Positions 1-6,054 of a DNA stretch of 8,252 bases are shown here, piece by piece. Source of the DNA: Pseudomonadota bacterium (GTDB taxonomy: Bacteria; Pseudomonadota; Gammaproteobacteria; Acidiferrobacterales; Acidiferrobacteraceae); assembly GCA_021797365.1 (NCBI GenBank), contig JAJZZU010000094.1, positions 1 through 8,252 on the forward strand, written 5' to 3'. The notes below the pieces were generated by a model. It was not told where the DNA came from and did no database searches. It was given only the letters and a program-made list of their open reading frames with translations. Each line of letters begins with the position of its first letter. The stretch's first letter is position 1. The position numbers were made by a program, and so were the translations under genes.

Positions 1-2
1 CG

Positions 3-233
3 CAAGATGGTTTGGGTCTGCGCGCGGTAGCCCACCTGCACTATTTCACGCCCACATTTGATTTTTACATCACCGAGAAGGACCGCACAGGCAACGGCAC
101 GCAGCAAGCCTTTGGTCTGGCCTGCGCCCACGAACGCGAGATCGGGTACATCAGCATCCGCCAGCTCGTAGAGGCCGGCGCTGAATTGGATCTGTACTGG
201 ACCCCCCAAACCTTAGCCGCGATCGGGAGGTAA
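3..233 (+). CDS. DUF2958-like protein, 3' part (5' end outside the window)
   Basis: The frame is open to the left edge, so this is the C-terminal part (about 76 residues) of a gene that starts outside the window. The TTG at 12 is an internal codon rather than a convincing start, because it has no ribosome binding site. The pattern of an aromatic HYF near the start, a TEKD turn, then FGL, an E-x-GYIS segment, an ELDLYW stretch and a final P-x-x-L matches what I know of DUF2958, a family of unknown function often carried by plasmids and other mobile elements. The gene ends 4 bp before the next start, and its stop codon directly follows the Shine-Dalgarno sequence of that gene, so the two are almost certainly co-transcribed. 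No catalytic residues can be named. The family call is from pattern memory and fairly likely; the role is unknown. Confidence 0.65.
   Translation, partial: QDGLGLRAVAHLHYFTPTFDFYITEKDRTGNGTQQAFGLACAHEREIGYISIRQLVEAGAELDLYWTPQTLAAIGR
225..230 (+). promoter_or_regulatory. Strong ribosome binding site (GGGAGG)
   Basis: GGGAGG lies 7 nt before the ATG at 238 and inside the last codons of the upstream gene. It fixes the start of the 70-aa gene and suggests translational coupling across the 4-bp gap. Confidence 0.6.
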
Positions 234-237
234 CGCC

Positions 238-450
238 ATGACACCGAAATATAAAGCCATGCTCGCCCAAGTGGCCCCCGGCACGGATCCCCGCCATATC
301 CAAGCGCTCCTGCAGGCGGATAACGGGGGCTGTGGACTGGACAATCTGACCCCGGAACAAGCGGCCTTTTGCATCGCCATGGCGAAGGCCTGCGTGCAGG
401 TATTCGGGGCGGGCTTGGTGGAAGGGATCGCGCAGGGGCGCGGGATCTAA
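238..450 (+). CDS. Small hypothetical protein, 70 aa, mobile-element accessory
   Basis: The ATG has a GGGAGG site 7 nt upstream and the frame ends at TAA 448-450. The product is 70 aa, probably all alpha-helical. It has a DPRHIQALLQ segment near residue 17, a LTPEQAAF segment near residue 38 and a C-terminal helix ending in a Gly-rich tail. There is no signal peptide and no clear membrane segment. The layout (D-P-R-H helix, then a leucine- and Glu-containing turn, then a helix with Cys and Ala) recalls small uncharacterised proteins I associate with integrative elements, but I cannot name a family. It follows the DUF2958-like gene by 4 bp and precedes the zinc-finger-like gene by 70 bp, so it belongs to the transfer-region operon. 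The function is not known. It is real with good confidence because of the tight spacing and the strong ribosome binding site. Confidence 0.7.
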   Translation: MTPKYKAMLAQVAPGTDPRHIQALLQADNGGCGLDNLTPEQAAFCIAMAKACVQVFGAGLVEGIAQGRGI

Positions 451-463
451 ATGCTCACAAAGG

Positions 464-491
464 GCGGCCGGCCCATTTCCGCGTCGGCCGC
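464..491 (+). repeat. Inverted repeat (GCGGCCG/CGGCCGC) in intergenic spacer
   Basis: A perfect 7-bp GC-only inverted repeat occupies 464-470 and 485-491 with a 14-nt loop. It sits in the only sizeable gap between the first three genes. No T-run follows it, so it is not a classical intrinsic terminator. It could be an mRNA processing or stability hairpin, or an operator. Confidence 0.45.
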
Positions 492-510
492 TTACGGTAG
501 GTACTTACGG
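491..510 (+). repeat. Tandem 7-bp direct repeat CTTACGG, 13-bp period
   Basis: CTTACGG occurs at 491-497 and again at 504-510, just before the ribosome binding region of the gene at 521 and abutting the hairpin at 464-491. Two equally oriented copies about one helical turn apart are a possible protein-binding site, but the repeat is short and could be chance. Confidence 0.3.
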
Positions 511-520
511 AGAATACGTT

Positions 521-961
521 ATGAATGACACGACAGACAGTACCGTCACACCCCAGCGCCTCGCGATCCTCTGGCAGGACATCATCATCGCCGGCTGTCG
601 GACCCTGCTCGACATAGCCGACGACGACACCCTAGACGGGCCTCCCGGCGGGCCCCGACTTCCTATCGCGATCTTCGAAGCCTTGCATGAGATCCCCGAC
701 TTTGGCCCCGAGATCGCACTCACCGCACTGGGCGCACTGGGGGCTTGGCTAACCGATCGCGAGGCGGTCGCCGTCCTGACGGCCTGGCAGGAGCGGGCAC
801 AGACGCGCCTCCTCATCGACGACCATAGCTGGACCTGCCCGGCATGCGGGCTGGTGCGGCCGGACTGGAAAGCCATCGAGGCGGCGCGCACACACCAGCC
901 GTGTGCCCCCACGGGGCGGTTATCCACGGCCGGTAAGGCCAGGAGGAGAACACATGATTAA
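521..961 (+). CDS. Hypothetical protein with C2HC zinc-finger-like motif, 146 aa
   Basis: ATG 521 has a GGAGA ribosome binding site at 509-513, and the frame ends at TAA 959-961. Residues 1-100 are mostly predicted helix with alternating hydrophobic stretches, and a Pro/Gly-rich loop (DGPPGGP) lies near residue 40. Residues 106-128 hold C106-x2-C109 followed by H125-x2-C128, a spacing suited to binding one zinc ion, as in small DNA-binding or structural fingers. The C-terminus is basic (KARRR). The end overlaps the coupling-protein start by 8 bp, so the two are probably translationally coupled. A role as a DNA-binding accessory of conjugation, such as relaxosome or regulatory work, is inference from the motif and neighbour. 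I recognise no family. The gene call is secure and the function open. Confidence 0.72.
   Translation: MNDTTDSTVTPQRLAILWQDIIIAGCRTLLDIADDDTLDGPPGGPRLPIAIFEALHEIPDFGPEIALTALGALGAWLTDREAVAVLTAWQERAQTRLLIDDHSWTCPACGLVRPDWKAIEAARTHQPCAPTGRLSTAGKARRRTHD
941..946 (+). promoter_or_regulatory. Ribosome binding site AGGAGG that decides the coupling-protein start
   Basis: A full consensus AGGAGG ends 7 nt before the ATG at 954. This rules out the in-frame GTG at 903, which would give 17 extra residues without a ribosome binding site. The site lies inside the 3' end of the preceding gene. Confidence 0.75.
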
Positions 962-2972
962 CGATCCCAACAACTTTAATGGGCGCTTGGAGCTCACGAT
1001 CGGCGGGGCGGTCGTGGGTTTTATCGGTGGCTGGGTCGGAGGCCTCCAACTCATGCTGTGGTCACAAGGCATGCCGCCGGCCTCCCTGCCGCGGATCTGG
1101 GCCTGGGTCACGCAATTTGGGCTCGTTATTCACGGCTGGGGGTGGCGGGGATACTGGCCACTCGCGGCCGCCGCTCTAGGGGCCACTGCCTTAGCCGGCG
1201 CCCTCTGGTGGCTCATGACTGTGCCCGCCGAACGCCACGTGCGCGGTTTTGTCCTGCATCGCACGCCAAAGCGCATCGCGCGTCTTGTGGCACCTCACAA
1301 AAACGAGCCGCCGGGGGTCTGCATTCACCCCGCTATCCGATTAGATCAACACGCGGAATGCCGTCATCTCTTGATTGTGGGCGGCGCCGGCAGCGGCAAG
1401 ACCACGATCCTCTGGCCGCTGATCCAACAGGTGCAGGCGCGCGGGGATCGGATGCTGATCTTCGACTCCAAAGGTGACTTCACCCAAAAACTCCCCGAAC
1501 CCCTCACGTTATTGTCCCCAACGGACGCTCGCGGCGGGCGCTGGCGCGTGGGACACGATATCCGCACGCGGCTTGATGCCCAGGCCTTAGCGGAAACGCT
1601 CATCAAAGAAAACGAGAAGGATCCCATGTGGTCACAGGGATCGCGTGCCTTGTTGGTGGGGCTTGTGAGCGACCTCCAAGCCCGTTACGGAACCCAATGG
1701 GGTATGGCGCATCTGGCGCACGCGACCGCCGCCGCCCTCGGCGACTTCGCGGTCTTGAAAGCCGTCATTGGCCGCGAGGATCCGATGTCCTTATCTCTCT
1801 TGGGCGGTGAGGACGCGGAAGGGCCCAATCGCACCACTATGGGCTTTTTGGTGCAGCTATCCGCAGCATTGACGCAGGTCATCAACCTGGGCGTGGCCGC
1901 CTATGATCTCAAAGAGAATCCCGAATGGTCCGTGCGCTCGTGGTTGGGGGGTCATCAACCCCCGGTCACGATCCTTGGTTTCCGGGACTCCGCCCGCAGT
2001 TTAAGCCAAGCGTTTGCATCCAGCCTTATCGAGCAGACCGTGCGCCAGATGAGTGATATGCCGGACGCCGCGCCTGACCAGCGCCGGATCTGGCTCATCG
2101 TGGACGAGGCCCCGCGGGTCGGCAAGGTCCCCAGCATTACCGATGCCCTGGCCACGGCGCGATCCAAAGGCCTGCGCGTGGTACTGGGCATCCAGAGCAC
2201 CGCGCAGATCCGTGAGGCCTACACACGCGACACGGCCACGACCTGGGCCGGGCAGACGGCGACGAAGATCATCTGCCAGACGACATCCCCGGATGACCAG
2301 GAGTGGTGCGCGAAACTTCTCGGAGACCGCGAAGTGGACCGCTTCCAACATCAGGTCTCGACCCAGACCGGCCGCGACGGTGGCCAGCACAATCAGTCCT
2401 GGCAACGGGTGCGCGAGCCCGTGTTGATGCCCGCGGCCTTTGGCCGGGATCTGAAGGTGATCAAGGGCCGAGGGCCGCGCGCGCTTTTGATGGCAGGCGG
2501 CGAGGCCGCGATCCTCAACTGGCCGTTTCCGGCCCTACAAACCCATCGCCCGGATCGCATCGAGGCGCGCTGGATTCAGCCGAATTACCAGCGGCCGAAT
2601 TGGGGCAAGACCCCGCCGGACGTGGGGAAGCCCTCGGCCCCCGCAGCGGTCGCGCCGCACTCCAAGAAAAAACCAGAGAAGGAGCAGGCGCAGGCCTTGG
2701 GCACGCCGATCATGGACTCTGAAACGCCGCGTCCTATGCCGGCCGTCACGCCCGATGCAGGCCTGGCCGACCACGTCCAGGACCTCGTGCTCGACCACCT
2801 GGCCCCCGGTTTGGGCCTGCTCACCAAAATCTTGGGCACGATCGAAACGGTGGGCAGCGGGCCGTCAGCCCCTACCCAGGTTGTTACGGCCCGCCCACCG
2901 GCGCCCGAAGCGCCAGGCCTCGACGATCTCGATGGAGCAGAGGAGGGACAAGACGAGGAACGGGAGCCGTAG
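954..2972 (+). CDS. traD: Type IV coupling protein, TraD/TrwB-like conjugation ATPase
   Basis: This 672-aa protein is the membrane ATPase that links the relaxosome to the type IV secretion channel and drives DNA transfer in conjugation. Two hydrophobic helices (about residues 14-36 and 68-90) anchor it in the inner membrane, with the bulk in the cytoplasm. Walker A is GGAGSGKTT at 143-151 (Lys149). Walker B is WLIVDEA with D384-E385. A GIQS segment with Gln414, in the position of the conserved post-Walker B glutamine of this ATPase class, follows. The order and spacing fit the TrwB/F-TraD AAD-bind family, including a DPMWSQGSRAL segment typical between the Walker motifs. Residues from about 545 on are Pro/Ala-rich, lack the ATPase pattern and end in a very acidic tail (residues around DDLDGAEEGQDEE). 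In F TraD such a tail contacts the relaxosome; that role here is inference. The symbol is by family only. It overlaps the upstream gene by 8 bp. Confidence 0.93.
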   Translation: MINDPNNFNGRLELTIGGAVVGFIGGWVGGLQLMLWSQGMPPASLPRIWAWVTQFGLVIHGWGWRGYWPLAAAALGATALAGALWWLMTVPAERHVRGFVLHRTPKRIARLVAPHKNEPPGVCIHPAIRLDQHAECRHLLIVGGAGSGKTTILWPLIQQVQARGDRMLIFDSKGDFTQKLPEPLTLLSPTDARGGRWRVGHDIRTRLDAQALAETLIKENEKDPMWSQGSRALLVGLVSDLQARYGTQWGMAHLAHATAAALGDFAVLKAVIGREDPMSLSLLGGEDAEGPNRTTMGFLVQLSAALTQVINLGVAAYDLKENPEWSVRSWLGGHQPPVTILGFRDSARSLSQAFASSLIEQTVRQMSDMPDAAPDQRRIWLIVDEAPRVGKVPSITDALATARSKGLRVVLGIQSTAQIREAYTRDTATTWAGQTATKIICQTTSPDDQEWCAKLLGDREVDRFQHQVSTQTGRDGGQHNQSWQRVREPVLMPAAFGRDLKVIKGRGPRALLMAGGEAAILNWPFPALQTHRPDRIEARWIQPNYQRPNWGKTPPDVGKPSAPAAVAPHSKKKPEKEQAQALGTPIMDSETPRPMPAVTPDAGLADHVQDLVLDHLAPGLGLLTKILGTIETVGSGPSAPTQVVTARPPAPEAPGLDDLDGAEEGQDEEREP

Positions 2973-3036
2973 GGTGCGGGCAATTTCCGCGGGCCCAGCA
3001 CTACGTAACGCCACTTATTCCGGTGGCTAACCTATA

Positions 3037-3043
3037 AAGGAGT
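3037..3043 (+). promoter_or_regulatory. Ribosome binding site AAAGGAG
   Basis: AAAGGAG ends 8 nt before the ATG at 3052. It supports independent initiation of the 73-aa gene after the 79-bp spacer that follows the coupling protein. Confidence 0.6.
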
Positions 3044-3051
3044 AAATCGCT

Positions 3052-3273
3052 ATGACACAGAATGATGGGACACAGGATGATCGCAGCAACCTCACCGAGG
3101 AGCAGGAGGCCTATTTCATCGAACTCGGCTGGCACAGCCGCGAGCTGTTCGCCGCGGCCCTTGCAGCTTTCATGCGTGGCGATGAGCCCGAGGGCCGGCG
3201 CATTGCCAAGGAAGACCAGCGCCTGAAACGCGCGGCCGATGATGATCGGGGCACGAGTCAGGGGGAGGAATAG
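3052..3273 (+). CDS. Small acidic hypothetical protein, 73 aa
   Basis: The ATG is preceded by AAAGGAG at good spacing, and TAG at 3271-3273 ends the frame. The product is highly charged. It has an acidic N-terminus (NDGTQDD), a central helix of about 30 residues with ELFAAALAAFMRG in the middle, then a basic stretch (RRIAKEDQRLKRAADDD) and a Gly/Glu tail. It has no membrane segment and no cysteines, and is probably a soluble helical protein. It stands between the coupling protein and a small membrane protein that starts 3 bp after its stop, so the three share a transcript. I recognise no family. A role as a small partner of the transfer apparatus is inferred from position alone. Confidence 0.7.
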   Translation: MTQNDGTQDDRSNLTEEQEAYFIELGWHSRELFAAALAAFMRGDEPEGRRIAKEDQRLKRAADDDRGTSQGEE

Positions 3274-3276
3274 ACC

Positions 3277-3453
3277 ATGTTGTTTATTATTGCCTTTGTC
3301 ATCATATGGGCCTTCTTTGGATTCGACCATGCCTTCGAGGCGGCATTTGCCATGGGCCTCCTGGCCATCATCCTTGGTTTGGGCGCCGCGCCGGGGATCA
3401 TCATAGACAAGACCATCAAGGATATTCAGAAGAACCGGAAGAACAACTCATGA
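3277..3453 (+). CDS. Small membrane protein, 58 aa, two hydrophobic helices
   Basis: Reading from ATG 3277 to TGA 3451-3453 gives 58 residues. The start has a very good GGAGGAA site at 3263-3269, 7 nt upstream, inside the end of the previous gene. Residues 2-16 (LFIIAFVIIWAFFGF) form a first hydrophobic helix. Residues about 24-43, with AMGLLAIILGLGAAPG, form a second. The C-terminal 15 residues are hydrophilic and basic (DKTIKDIQKNRKNN), so a helical hairpin with the tail in the cytoplasm is likely. It starts 3 bp after the 73-aa gene, and its stop overlaps the phospholipase D-like start in ATGA, which argues that it is expressed and coupled to both. At this size it is easily missed by automatic calling. 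Its function is unknown; it could help place the next gene's product at the membrane. Confidence 0.72.
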   Translation: MLFIIAFVIIWAFFGFDHAFEAAFAMGLLAIILGLGAAPGIIIDKTIKDIQKNRKNNS

Positions 3454-4313
3454 CACTATACATCGAACCGCACGCTGGCGTCGGGCCCGTCATCGCCTTT
3501 ATCCAACAGGCGCGCGGCACGCTTGATATTAATGCCTACCTCGCCACTGATCGGCGCGTTATCCAGGCCATCACACAAGATGTCCGCCACGGGATCCACG
3601 TCCGCATCGTGATCGACCGACGCCCTTACGGCGGCCGACCTCGCGGCGAAATCGCGCGTCTCCGGGCGACCGGGGCGCAGGTGCGTTATGCGCCGGCACG
3701 CTTCACGCAGAGATATGTCTTCGATCACGCGAAATATATGGTGAGCGGATCGTCTTTTGAACTCGGCACCGCAAACCTCACCTGGTCGGCGTTAGGAGGG
3801 CGAAACCGCGAATATCTCGACATTGCCCGTCAGGCCGCCGTGGCGCACGCCCTACAGGACGTGTTCACCGCCGATTGGCACAATCGCCCCGCAGGAAACG
3901 CCCCGCGCCAAACCCTGGTCTTGTCGCCCGGAGCGACACCGGCGCTGGTGGCGGCCATCCGCCAATCGGGCGCAGTCTGTATCGAGTCCGAGGAACTGGG
4001 GAAGGACCGCGCGATCCTCAGCGCATTGCGGGCCAAGGGCACGCAAGCCCGAGTGCTACTGCCAGTGACTTTGAATCGATATGATCGGCGCCTGGCCCAA
4101 GGACTCACTACGGCCGGCGTACGCGTCCGCTATCTCGTCGCCCCCTACCTGCACGCCAAATTGATCGCCGGACCGCGCGAGGCCTTCCTGGGATCCGAAA
4201 ACTTCACCTGGACGAGCCTTAATCGTAATCGCGAGGTCGGCATCCTCCTGAGCAATCCCGCCGCGGCCCGCCTCGATCGCCAATGCCTACGCGATTGGTC
4301 CGCGGCGCGGTGA
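3450..4313 (+). CDS. Phospholipase D-like (HKD) family protein, 287 aa
   Basis: The protein has two copies of the phospholipase D superfamily active-site motif, one per half. H93-x-K95 is followed by G106-T-x-N109 and N119-x-E121. H235-x-K237 is followed by G248-S-x-N251 and N260-x-E262. In this family the two histidines and lysines form one catalytic site for phosphodiester cleavage or transfer, on either lipid or nucleic acid. The usual aspartate four residues after the lysine is glycine in the first copy and also absent from the second, so the call rests on His, Lys, Asn and Glu. No signal peptide is visible, so it should be cytoplasmic, like Nuc-type nucleases but about twice their size. 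ATG 3450 is chosen because it overlaps the preceding stop in ATGA and has GGAAGA 7 nt upstream; the longer frame from 3306 has no support. Substrate unknown. Confidence 0.85.
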   Translation: MTLYIEPHAGVGPVIAFIQQARGTLDINAYLATDRRVIQAITQDVRHGIHVRIVIDRRPYGGRPRGEIARLRATGAQVRYAPARFTQRYVFDHAKYMVSGSSFELGTANLTWSALGGRNREYLDIARQAAVAHALQDVFTADWHNRPAGNAPRQTLVLSPGATPALVAAIRQSGAVCIESEELGKDRAILSALRAKGTQARVLLPVTLNRYDRRLAQGLTTAGVRVRYLVAPYLHAKLIAGPREAFLGSENFTWTSLNRNREVGILLSNPAAARLDRQCLRDWSAAR

Positions 4314-4379
4314 CGATACCCGCACCTATCCGGGTCGCTTGGCTCGAAATTGAGATACTATCGGCATATCCCGTGCCGT
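4314..4379. other. Spacer closing the transfer-region operon
   Basis: These bases follow the phospholipase D-like stop and precede the cargo promoter. They contain a 5-bp inverted repeat, ACCCG at 4318-4322 with CGGGT at 4331-4335, but no T-run, so a terminator cannot be claimed. No gene, tRNA or attachment-like repeat was seen. Confidence 0.4.
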
Positions 4380-4409
4380 TTCAGACTGTTCAGGAGCCTC
4401 TGGTATGAT
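4380..4409 (+). promoter_or_regulatory. Sigma-70-type promoter with extended -10 for the HEPN gene
   Basis: TATGAT at 4404-4409 matches the -10 consensus in 5 of 6 bases and carries the TG of an extended -10 at 4401-4402. TTCAGA at 4380-4385 matches the -35 consensus in 4 of 6 with an 18-bp spacer. Transcription would begin near 4416, giving a leader of about 105 nt before the ATG at 4521. This is the best promoter seen in the window and lies where the transfer region gives way to cargo. Confidence 0.55.
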
Positions 4410-4430
4410 GAGCATAATAAGTTGCGCCGC

Positions 4431-4459
4431 CTCGTGGACCCGCCCACGCGAGCGGGGTC
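4431..4459 (+). repeat. Two overlapping GC-rich hairpins in the HEPN leader
   Basis: CTCGTGG at 4431-4437 can pair with CCAC plus GAG in 4444-4452 with a two-base bulge. GACCCGC at 4437-4443 can instead pair with GCGGGGTC at 4452-4459 with one bulged G. The two stems share bases and exclude each other. They would lie about 15-45 nt into the transcript from the promoter at 4380-4409. Such an arrangement can act as a switch, but GC-rich DNA forms such pairs easily and no U-run follows. Confidence 0.3.
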
Positions 4460-4520
4460 GGGGTTTGGGTGTAGAAATTACTATGATCATAAATGCCATA
4501 TTCTCCTTGCAGAGAAACGG

Positions 4521-5885
4521 ATGATCCTGATGGGGAACCCGTGCCCGCCCGCAATTACGCCAAAGTACCAGACTGGTAAGGTGAACCAGGAGATCCTTCT
4601 ATACAAAGGCCGTATGACGCTTGCAAGAGGTAGCGGTGCCGTAGACGGCACGGGACAGTTGAAATGGGTATGGCAGCCCGATCCGATAGTGCGGTTTGAG
4701 TGGCGCCCCGATCCAACCCCGAGTTTTCACCCCTTACCTGGCGACTATGACGTTCGCATAAGCGGTTACCAGGACAGTACAGGGATCTTAGTGGGGTCAT
4801 TTGTGGATTCCAATCGAACGTTGTGTATCTGGGGTTTTCTGACCGGTCCTGTTCGCGAATGGCAGCCTGACGCAAAGATCGCAAAACTCCGGTTCCATGT
4901 GCCAAATTATCATAACTACATGGGCGCGCCCATCGCGTACCCAGACGGGAGAGGGTGCCCAGGGCGTCTGACATTTCTCACCGAAGATTGGCGGATTACA
5001 CTGGATCAAGCCGAAGGGTGGGGACATCCAAGTAATTTTGAGGGCCTGCATGGCCGGGCGCGCCTGGAGGCAGGGCATGCTATCAGCCACGCTGGGCTTC
5101 TGGAAAGGGCGGATGGTGCCCCGTTTCAGTGGGCCGAGTCCGGAAGTGTTTTGGAGGTTTTCAGGTTATTCTTGTCATTTGTTTTAGGGCGGTGGACCGC
5201 GCCCATTCTCCTTGTTGGCACGGATACAGGCGGCAAGGAGGCATCCCAATGGGAAGCCGCGCGGGTAGATCGCTGTAACGATCGCTATTCATGGCTACCC
5301 CAGTACCCGCATAGCGGTCAGCCCGATATGACCAAGGCATGGCAGGGGTTTAGCGCCCTCGCGGAGGCTTGGAATGATAGGCTTGCCGTTTGTCTTGAAT
5401 GGTGTCTGCAAGCCAGCAGGACTGATGTTCCTGCCACTGGCATCGTATTTGCGCAGGCAGCCCTGGAACTACTGTTTTATCTCGTTATTGTAGAGCCGGC
5501 AACGCTACGGAATGTCGAGAATAAGCTTGTTTTTTCAGACACCCTGCGCCTGCTGCTCCATCATTGTAAGATCGGATCCGATATCCCGGGCGGCCTTGTC
5601 AATTTGATGGCCGTGGCCAAAAAGTCAAATTTGAGTGACGGACCACACGCTATTAACGAAGTCCGCAATAGCATCATGCACGGCAGCAAGGTCGACAAGT
5701 TGATCAAGTCCGACACTCTTGTGCTCAACGACATACGACAGTTGGGGCTTTGGTATATCGAGCTTATTTTGCTTTACCAAATGGGGTACGGGGGCCAAAT
5801 TGTCGACAGCAGAATTGGTGGGAATGGACGCGTCATTTCGCCGCCCTGGGCCAAGGCTGAGGGAAGCGGGGGCGGGGGCGTATAA
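4521..5885 (+). CDS. HEPN-domain protein, putative RNase defence effector, about 454 aa
   Basis: The C-terminal third looks like a HEPN helical domain. A helix with Q312-x3-E316 (AQAALELL) is followed about 70 residues later by RNSIMH, R382-N383-xxx-H387, the classic RNase motif of HEPN toxins and abortive-infection proteins. Residues 1-200 look beta-rich, with many Trp, Gly and Asp turns; a hydrophobic helix (VFRLFLSFVLGRW) lies near 213. I do not recognise this N-terminal part; the layout, N-terminal sensor and C-terminal HEPN, resembles ApeA-type defence proteins only in outline. The start is uncertain. The frame is open back to 4350, but the likely transcript begins near 4416. ATG 4521 has AGAG at 4511 as a weak ribosome binding site; ATG 4530 and GTG 4434 are alternatives. 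The C-terminus ends in a Gly-rich run. It has its own promoter and looks less GC-rich than the transfer genes, which suggests acquired cargo. RNase activity is inferred. Confidence 0.75.
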   Translation: MILMGNPCPPAITPKYQTGKVNQEILLYKGRMTLARGSGAVDGTGQLKWVWQPDPIVRFEWRPDPTPSFHPLPGDYDVRISGYQDSTGILVGSFVDSNRTLCIWGFLTGPVREWQPDAKIAKLRFHVPNYHNYMGAPIAYPDGRGCPGRLTFLTEDWRITLDQAEGWGHPSNFEGLHGRARLEAGHAISHAGLLERADGAPFQWAESGSVLEVFRLFLSFVLGRWTAPILLVGTDTGGKEASQWEAARVDRCNDRYSWLPQYPHSGQPDMTKAWQGFSALAEAWNDRLAVCLEWCLQASRTDVPATGIVFAQAALELLFYLVIVEPATLRNVENKLVFSDTLRLLLHHCKIGSDIPGGLVNLMAVAKKSNLSDGPHAINEVRNSIMHGSKVDKLIKSDTLVLNDIRQLGLWYIELILLYQMGYGGQIVDSRIGGNGRVISPPWAKAEGSGGGGV

Positions 5886-6054
5886 AATAGGCCATAGGAA
5901 GACCAGGGTGGCGGGAGTCTGGTGGAGTCATATAGATGGGTGTCAGCTTGATGTTAATTGGGGCAGGTTGTTCTAGAGAATGCGCATCAAGAATAGCGAA
6001 GTGCAGATACGATAATCGCGGTCTCGGGGCAGCATCTATCCTTGATCCTCGGAA
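5886..6054. other. 169-bp spacer between HEPN and SIR2 genes
   Basis: No convincing gene, terminator or promoter is visible here. ACCAG at 5902-5906 can pair with CTGGT at 5919-5923 across a 12-nt loop, but no T-run follows. GATAAT at 6011-6016 resembles a -10 box without a matching -35 element. The SIR2 gene may therefore be read from the HEPN promoter or from a promoter I cannot recognise. Confidence 0.4.

Noticed and set aside
505..927. 140-aa frame on the minus strand
   Set aside because: It is the antisense shadow of the 146-aa gene. Its Ser/Arg/Ala-rich composition is typical of antisense GC-rich frames, and no ribosome binding site supports it.
903..953. Longer coupling-protein start at GTG 903
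   Set aside because: It has no ribosome binding site and adds 17 residues that overlap the upstream gene heavily. ATG 954 has a full AGGAGG at ideal spacing and begins just before the membrane helix.
2001..2405. Minus-strand frames of 81-138 aa inside the coupling-protein gene (1955-3001)
   Set aside because: They lie wholly or mostly antisense to a gene with clear Walker motifs, have biased composition and match no family I know.
3010..3027. GCCAC/GTGGC hairpin after the coupling protein as a terminator
   Set aside because: The stem is only five base pairs, there is no T-run, and a well-formed ribosome binding site follows 10 nt later, so read-through is more likely.
3306..3449. Longer start of the phospholipase D-like gene from 3306
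   Set aside because: This part overlaps the small membrane protein in another frame, gives a His/Gly/Arg-rich nonsense-like peptide, and lacks the ATGA coupling seen at 3450.
4482..4487. Second TATGAT as a promoter for the HEPN gene
   Set aside because: No -35-like hexamer lies at 16-18 bp upstream and there is no TG extension, unlike the copy at 4404.
4555..5090. Two minus-strand frames of 139 and 97 aa opposite the HEPN gene
   Set aside because: They overlap each other and the sense frame, have no ribosome binding site, and show no domain-like pattern.
5719..5976. 85-aa plus-strand frame spanning the end of the HEPN gene and the spacer
   Set aside because: Most of it is out of frame within the HEPN gene. 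The unique part is short, with no start signal of its own.
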